Shown here piece after piece: positions 31,827 through 36,078 of a stretch of DNA of 36,078 bases. The DNA lies in NCBI GenBank assembly GCA_913052275.1, contig CAJXDX010000003.1, positions 1 through 36,078 of the forward strand, read 5' to 3'. Below the pieces are notes generated by a model. The model had not been told where the DNA came from and did not search any database. It worked only from the letters and a program-made list of their open reading frames with translations. This DNA comes from an uncultured Pseudomonadota bacterium (lineage in GTDB: Bacteria; SAR324; NAC60-12). How positions within the stretch are numbered: position 1 is the first letter of the stretch; each line of letters opens with the position of its first letter. The position numbers and the translations under genes are program-made.

Positions 31827-33116
31827 TTACTCATAACGCAGAGGGTCTACAGGATTGAGCCTTGATGCTTTTGTGGATGGATAAAGTGTAACCAGCATAC
31901 AAATTACAAAAGATGCCAGTGTAGTTAGAGCGACATCAAACCAGTCAATAAGAACTGGGATTCTGTTTCCTCCGGGATAAACACCGGGCGGAATGTCAAT
32001 AATTTCAAAGTTCATTAAAACCCAGCAGATAGCCAAACCCAGCAGTACTCCGCCGATTGTACCAAGTGACCCGATCACTAGTCCCTGAAAAAAAAAGATT
32101 TTCCTGATTCCTGAATCATTTGCACCAAGAGCCTTAAGGATTGCAATTTCTCTGGATTTCTCCAATACAAGCATGATAAGTGAACTGACAATATTGAACG
32201 CAGCCACAACAATTATCAGTGTGAGGATCAGAAAAAGACCGATTTTTTCAAGTTTCATTACCTGAAAGATACTTTTATTTTCGTCTGCCCAGTTGCCGAC
32301 AATATATTCATCACTGAACTCAGCAAATTCATGAGCAATTTCAGGGGCATTTTCAGGATTGCTTATTCGCACACCCAAACCTGTAATATGCTCATTCATG
32401 CGATAAATTTTCTGCAGGAGCCGGTAATCGATAAAGGCAAGCACTTCATCATATCCGGAAATTCCGGATTCAAAAACTCCGATCACCTCCAGTTTTTTAA
32501 TGCGTGGAACATCACCAATTGGAGTCATTCTCTGTTCTGAGGATACCAGTTTTACAGAATCACCCACGCTTGCTTCTAATTGCCTGGCCAGTTTTGCTCC
32601 CAGAATGATTCCGTCTTTGAGTTTTTTCCCCCGAGCTTCCCGGTGTGAGAGCCGCTTCAGAAGTTTTTCCGAAATCAGAGCCTGGTTTTTCTCGGTTGGT
32701 GTAAAACCGTAAACTTCTTCCCGCAGAAATGAAGATATATTTGTAACGCCTGGTTCCTGCTCAGGATCAATACCGCGGAGAAGTGCTCCTTTTGGCTGCT
32801 TTTTCCCTGTGAGCATTACCTGCTTATATATATATGGTGCAACTCCTTCTACTTTTGGATTATCCTCCAATCTTTCTTTCAGTCTGGAATAATCTTTCAT
32901 GCCATCATCCCAGGCAAAAATTGTGATGTGAGGCAACGAACCGGTTACTGCATTTTGTAAATTTGTTCGGAAACCGTTCATGACCGAAGTAGAAACAATC
33001 AGGGCAATCACTCCCAGTGCCACACCTCCTATGGAAATCCAGGTGATGACTGAAATGGAACGATCCTGACGTGGCGAAAACAGGTAGCGCTTGCCAATGA
33101 AAGTTTCGTATCCCAT
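31827..33116 (-). CDS. lolC: Lipoprotein-releasing ABC transporter permease (LolC/LolE)
   Basis: The 429-residue protein has the four-helix MacB/FtsX layout: a cytoplasmic start ETFIGKRYLFSPRQDR, TM1 around 23-45 (ISIGGVALGVIALIVSTSVM), a large periplasmic domain, and three C-terminal TM helices (around 285-315, 335-365 and 385-415), with the coupling motif EKSREIAILKALGA. ISIGGVALGVIALI and VMNGF near the N-terminus match LolC/LolE. With LolD it extracts lipoproteins such as Pal from the inner membrane and passes them to LolA. No lolD is in the window. It follows alaS by three bases on the same strand, so the two are co-transcribed. A single protein may serve as both C and E (LolF-like). Confidence 0.93.
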   Translation of the reverse strand: MGYETFIGKRYLFSPRQDRSISVITWISIGGVALGVIALIVSTSVMNGFRTNLQNAVTGSLPHITIFAWDDGMKDYSRLKERLEDNPKVEGVAPYIYKQVMLTGKKQPKGALLRGIDPEQEPGVTNISSFLREEVYGFTPTEKNQALISEKLLKRLSHREARGKKLKDGIILGAKLARQLEASVGDSVKLVSSEQRMTPIGDVPRIKKLEVIGVFESGISGYDEVLAFIDYRLLQKIYRMNEHITGLGVRISNPENAPEIAHEFAEFSDEYIVGNWADENKSIFQVMKLEKIGLFLILTLIIVVAAFNIVSSLIMLVLEKSREIAILKALGANDSGIRKIFFFQGLVIGSLGTIGGVLLGLAICWVLMNFEIIDIPPGVYPGGNRIPVLIDWFDVALTTLASFVICMLVTLYPSTKASRLNPVDPLRYE

Positions 33117-33119
33117 CAG

Positions 33120-35768
33120 TTAATTTGCCAGTTTTTCACGCACAATTTTCGTTGCCGCTGCTAATGCACCGGGAAGCTTTTCCGGTGCTTTGATACCTGC
33201 TTGTGCCATATTTGACTTACCTCCGCCTCGTCCATCCGCAAGCTGTGCAACCTCATTCACCATATCACCAGCCTTAATTCCCCGCTTAATCAGGTCATCT
33301 GAAACAACACAAAGCAAGGTGCTTTTCTCGTCCATCGTTGCAGCCAGCCAGGCAATCCCTGAAGAAATTTGTTCCCGAACAGAATGACCTATATTCCGGA
33401 GAGTGTCTGCAGAATCTGCCTCAATTTCCTTTGCAAGCACGGACACCCCTTCAACTTTTTCAGCCTGCGCCACCAGTTCTGATACGCCTGCAAGGGCGGC
33501 CTTGCTCCTCAAGGATTGAACTTCTTTTTCCAGCAGTCTTTTTTCTTCTGCAAGCTTTTCTGCCATTTCCGGAATTTGTGCCTCAGGAACATTCAGCAGT
33601 TGGCGCAGTGCACGAGCAACTCTGCCCTGCTCCTGAGCCATCAATTCTGCCTGTTTTCCAGTTACAGCAACAACCCTCCTGATTCCGGCGGCAATTCCCT
33701 CTTCAGAAACTATACGGAACTGTCCAATCTGTCCTGTAGCTTTTACATGGCAGCCTCCGCAAAGTTCTTCTGAAAAATCAGAGATTTTTACTACTCTGAC
33801 AACATCTCCGTATTTTTCACCAAACAATGCTATTATTCCGGAACTGATTGCCTCGTCAAAAGGTGTTTCATAAATGTCTGTGGTAATGTTCTGGCGGATG
33901 ACCAAATTGACTATGTTCTCAATTTCTTCCAGCTGTGTGTCACTCACTTTTTCAAAATGTGTAAAGTCAAACCTTACGATTTCCGGATTGACCAGAGAAC
34001 CCGCCTGAGTCACGTGTTCGCCTAATACCTGCCGCAGTGCTTCATGCATCAGGTGTGCGGCAGTATGATTGTTTGTTGTTGATAAGCGTGATTTTTCATC
34101 TACTGATGCAGTAATTATTGAATTATCAGGGACAATGTTTTTTAAGTTTTTATTTTCAACCTCACAGATATGAATAATTGAATCGCCCATTTTCTGAACA
34201 TCTACCACCTTCCAGGTATTATCATTCTGCTGCAGAATGCCATGGTCACCAACCTGACCGCCTGATTCTGCATAAAATGGAGTTGTGTCCAAAATAAACT
34301 GCCATTGCCCGGATTCATTTTGTGAAAAGCGACGCAGTTTAGATTCTGTTATGAAAGTATCATAGCCCACAAATTTTGAATCCGGGCCTTCAGAAATTTC
34401 ACTCCATTTGTCTGGAATTGTCTTAAACTTGCCAGCTTCGCGTGCCCGTTCCTGTTGCTCTTTCATCAATTTTTCAAAACCCTTTTCATCAACTTCAAAT
34501 CCATGTTCCTTGCTCATCAGGCGGGTCAGATCAACAGGGAAACCATAAGTGTCATAAAGCTTAAAAGCATCTTCACCTGAAATCATCTTTGAAGATTTTG
34601 TTTCAGAGCTTGAAACCATTTTCTGAAAAATTTCCAATCCGCGGTCCAGGGTCGAACCGAAACTGGTCTCTTCTGCCTGAATAACGTTTTGCACATGTTT
34701 CTGCTGTTTATTGATTTCCGGGAAAGCATTACCCATTACTTCTGCCAGAGTGGGAACCAGTTTATAAATAAAGGGCTCATGCATGTTTAAAACTCTTCCG
34801 AATCTCGTAGCACGCCGCAACATTCTACGCAGCACATAGCCTCGACCTTCATTTGAAGGCAGCGCTCCGTCCGCAACGGCAAAACTCAGTGAACGCAAAT
34901 GATCAGCAATAACTCGAAAAGCAACACTGGCATCGCCCCCTGAATCTGCCTGTCCAGTCACTTCACTGATTTTATCCATAATTGGTACAAAAAGATCTGT
35001 GCTGTAATTTGAATCAACTTCCTGAAGAACTCGGCAAATTCGCTCCAGTCCCATTCCAGTATCTACATGCTGAGCTGTAAGCTCTTCCAGATGTCCGTCC
35101 GCAAAACGCTGATATTGCATGAAAACCAGATTCCAAAGCTCTACAAACCGCCAGCATCCTTCAAGGTTGACTGCACACTCATGCTTGTCTGAGAGTGGGC
35201 ATGTGCCCTGTCCCAGATCAATATGCAGCTCAGAACAAGGACCGCACGGACCTACTTCACCCATTTCCCAGAAGTTGTCATGTTTGTCGAAACGCAGAAC
35301 CTGTTCTGAAGCAATATCTGTACAGGTCTTCCAGATGTTCTCAGCATCTTCATCAGCTTCAACACCATCTCCTCCAGCAAAAACCGTGGCCCACATTTTT
35401 TCTTTGGGCAGCCCCCATTCTTCAGTCATTAATTCCCATGCCCATTCTATGGCCTCTTTTTTAAAATAGTCCCCGAAAGACCAGTTGCCAAGCATCTCAA
35501 AAAATGTATGGTGGTAATTGTCATATCCCACATCCTCCAGATCATTGTGCTTGCCGCTGGCCCTTATGCATTTTTGCGAATTAACCGCACGGTTGTAATC
35601 CCGTATTCCAGTTCCTAAAAACACATCTTTAAACTGTGCCATTCCGGAATTTGAAAAAAGCAGAGTTGGGTCGTCATTTGGAACAACAGGGGCACTGCGG
35701 ACAAAACGATGACCGCGTTTTTCAAAAAAAGAGATGAATTCCTGTCGTATTTGCTTTGAATTTTTCAT
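33120..35768 (-). CDS. alaS: Alanyl-tRNA synthetase
   Basis: An 882-residue class II synthetase (E. coli 876). Class II core motifs are seen in DDPTLLFSNSGMAQFKDVF and YHHTFFEMLGNWSFGDYFKKEAI. The editing domain has the zinc-binding HTAAH (His568, His572) and CGGCH (Cys670, His674), offset by four from E. coli His564/568 and Cys666/His670. The C-terminal DHHA1 domain ends GGRGGGKSNMAQAG, the AlaS/DHHA1 signature. It charges tRNA-Ala and clears mischarged Ser or Gly. It is the first gene of an alaS-lolC transcript. rpsD lies 133 bases upstream on the same strand. No T-box leader was found. Confidence 0.98.
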   Translation of the reverse strand: MKNSKQIRQEFISFFEKRGHRFVRSAPVVPNDDPTLLFSNSGMAQFKDVFLGTGIRDYNRAVNSQKCIRASGKHNDLEDVGYDNYHHTFFEMLGNWSFGDYFKKEAIEWAWELMTEEWGLPKEKMWATVFAGGDGVEADEDAENIWKTCTDIASEQVLRFDKHDNFWEMGEVGPCGPCSELHIDLGQGTCPLSDKHECAVNLEGCWRFVELWNLVFMQYQRFADGHLEELTAQHVDTGMGLERICRVLQEVDSNYSTDLFVPIMDKISEVTGQADSGGDASVAFRVIADHLRSLSFAVADGALPSNEGRGYVLRRMLRRATRFGRVLNMHEPFIYKLVPTLAEVMGNAFPEINKQQKHVQNVIQAEETSFGSTLDRGLEIFQKMVSSSETKSSKMISGEDAFKLYDTYGFPVDLTRLMSKEHGFEVDEKGFEKLMKEQQERAREAGKFKTIPDKWSEISEGPDSKFVGYDTFITESKLRRFSQNESGQWQFILDTTPFYAESGGQVGDHGILQQNDNTWKVVDVQKMGDSIIHICEVENKNLKNIVPDNSIITASVDEKSRLSTTNNHTAAHLMHEALRQVLGEHVTQAGSLVNPEIVRFDFTHFEKVSDTQLEEIENIVNLVIRQNITTDIYETPFDEAISSGIIALFGEKYGDVVRVVKISDFSEELCGGCHVKATGQIGQFRIVSEEGIAAGIRRVVAVTGKQAELMAQEQGRVARALRQLLNVPEAQIPEMAEKLAEEKRLLEKEVQSLRSKAALAGVSELVAQAEKVEGVSVLAKEIEADSADTLRNIGHSVREQISSGIAWLAATMDEKSTLLCVVSDDLIKRGIKAGDMVNEVAQLADGRGGGKSNMAQAGIKAPEKLPGALAAATKIVREKLAN

Positions 35769-35855
35769 GCAGTGATTATTAATAAAGCGGTATATGTATT
35801 CTATGAACAGATGCCCAGGGGCAGGAGGAGGGACTGGTCTTTTAAGCCAGCATTT

Positions 35856-35887
35856 ACTGCCGAATTATGGCTATGGCATCCGGCAGT
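35856..35887 (-). terminator. Possible terminator or leader hairpin between rpsD and alaS
   Basis: ACTGCCG (35856-35862) and CGGCAGT (35881-35887) form a seven-pair GC-rich stem with an 18-base loop, 15 bases after the rpsD stop. On the minus strand no T-run follows, so Rho-independent termination is not assured. Confidence 0.35.
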
Positions 35888-35901
35888 CTATTGTTCAAGA
35901 A

Positions 35902-36078
35902 TCAACGGGCCATGAATTCCACAACAAGGTGATCTTCAACATCAATTGGAATTTCCTCTCGTTCAGGTACCTCCACAAGTGTACCGGAAAATTTTTTGCT
36001 GTCTCGCTGAATATAAGCTAATGTTTGCTCAAAGAAATTGAACCAATCCTTGTATCGGTCCACTTTTTGACTTTTCTC
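35902..36078 (-). CDS. rpsD: 30S ribosomal protein uS4, C-terminal part only
   Basis: The minus-strand frame is open from the right edge for 58 codons to a TGA at 35902-35904. It reads VREKS-like EKSQKVDRY at the edge, then FEQTLAYIQRDSKKFSG, and ends VPEREEIPIDVEDHLVVEFMAR. That ending matches the uS4 C-terminus (pattern P.REeIp.di.e.LIVEFYSR). The start and about 150 residues lie outside the window. uS4 binds 16S rRNA early in small-subunit assembly. Position beside alaS rather than visibly inside an alpha-operon (rpsM-rpsK-rpsD-rpoA) is notable, though the upstream side cannot be seen. The final YSR is MAR here. Confidence 0.82.
   Translation of the reverse strand, partial: EKSQKVDRYKDWFNFFEQTLAYIQRDSKKFSGTLVEVPEREEIPIDVEDHLVVEFMAR

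Noticed and set aside
35769..35901. Possible T-box or other riboswitch before alaS
   Set aside because: Only a seven-pair hairpin was seen; the T-box sequence and specifier loop are absent and the spacer is too short.
35794..36021. Plus-strand ORF of 75 codons at the right edge
   Set aside because: It is antisense to the rpsD end and the rpsD-alaS spacer; the translation has no family features while the minus strand gives a clear uS4 C-terminus.
1..36078. CRISPR array, prophage or insertion sequence
   Set aside because: No regularly spaced repeats, transposase, integrase or terminal repeats were seen anywhere in the window.

Overview
This window comes from the chromosome of an AT-rich Gram-negative bacterium. 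It encodes the parts of a double-membrane envelope: Pal, TolQ, TolR, a TolA/TonB-like protein, TolB, a LolC/E permease, lipoproteins and a class A penicillin-binding protein. No phage, insertion sequence, CRISPR array, tRNA or rRNA gene was recognised. The gene set and protein styles (Leptospira-type citramalate synthase, a lone FliN, a tol-pal system in two pieces) suggest a deep-branching proteobacterium such as the SAR324/Deltaproteobacteria-like groups. That placement is an inference from gene content, not a phylogeny.

Layout, left to right. Positions 1-2031 (+) hold the 3' part of pal followed by tolQ and tolR. Converging on them is tatA (-), and divergent from tatA is a lone fliN (+). 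hemL (-) is followed by a small lipoprotein gene, lon, an R3H-domain gene and a CcmI-N-like membrane protein (+). carB with an upstream ydcF-like gene forms a minus-strand pair (8269-12267). After a 562-base spacer come a membrane-anchored unknown protein and the PBP1A gene (+), ending in a clear hairpin terminator against hupB (-). The second half of the Tol system (tolA/tonB-like, tolB) follows, with an HNH nuclease gene overlapping tolB by one base, then a 102-residue unknown gene behind a duplicated ribosome-binding site.

After an 809-base non-coding stretch, a plus-strand run (20577-28552) carries two paralogous LysM-like proteins (the second with an amidase domain), a HAD hydrolase, a small membrane protein, citramalate synthase, a fusion of a NadD-like nucleotidyltransferase with a PncC/CinA-C amidase, and a TrpD-like phosphoribosyltransferase with unusual active-site residues. 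The right end is mainly minus strand: glycerophosphodiesterase, plsX, rpmF, a 7Fe ferredoxin, lolC/E, alaS and the 3' end of rpsD. One unknown plus-strand gene (29544-29966) sits among them.

Most genes serve core functions: envelope integrity and peptidoglycan (Pal/TolQRAB, PBP1A, amidase, Lol), proteostasis (Lon), translation (AlaS, bL32, uS4), and biosynthesis (HemL, CarB, CimA, TrpD, PlsX). The most unusual items are the NadD-like/PncC fusion beside a divergent TrpD; the paralogous LysM pair; the repeat-built, cysteine-containing Pal linker; a protein with a Mu F-like CxxxDG...H...CRC motif; the structured leader of the HU gene; and several dyads placed on promoters. No complete new defence or mobile system was found.
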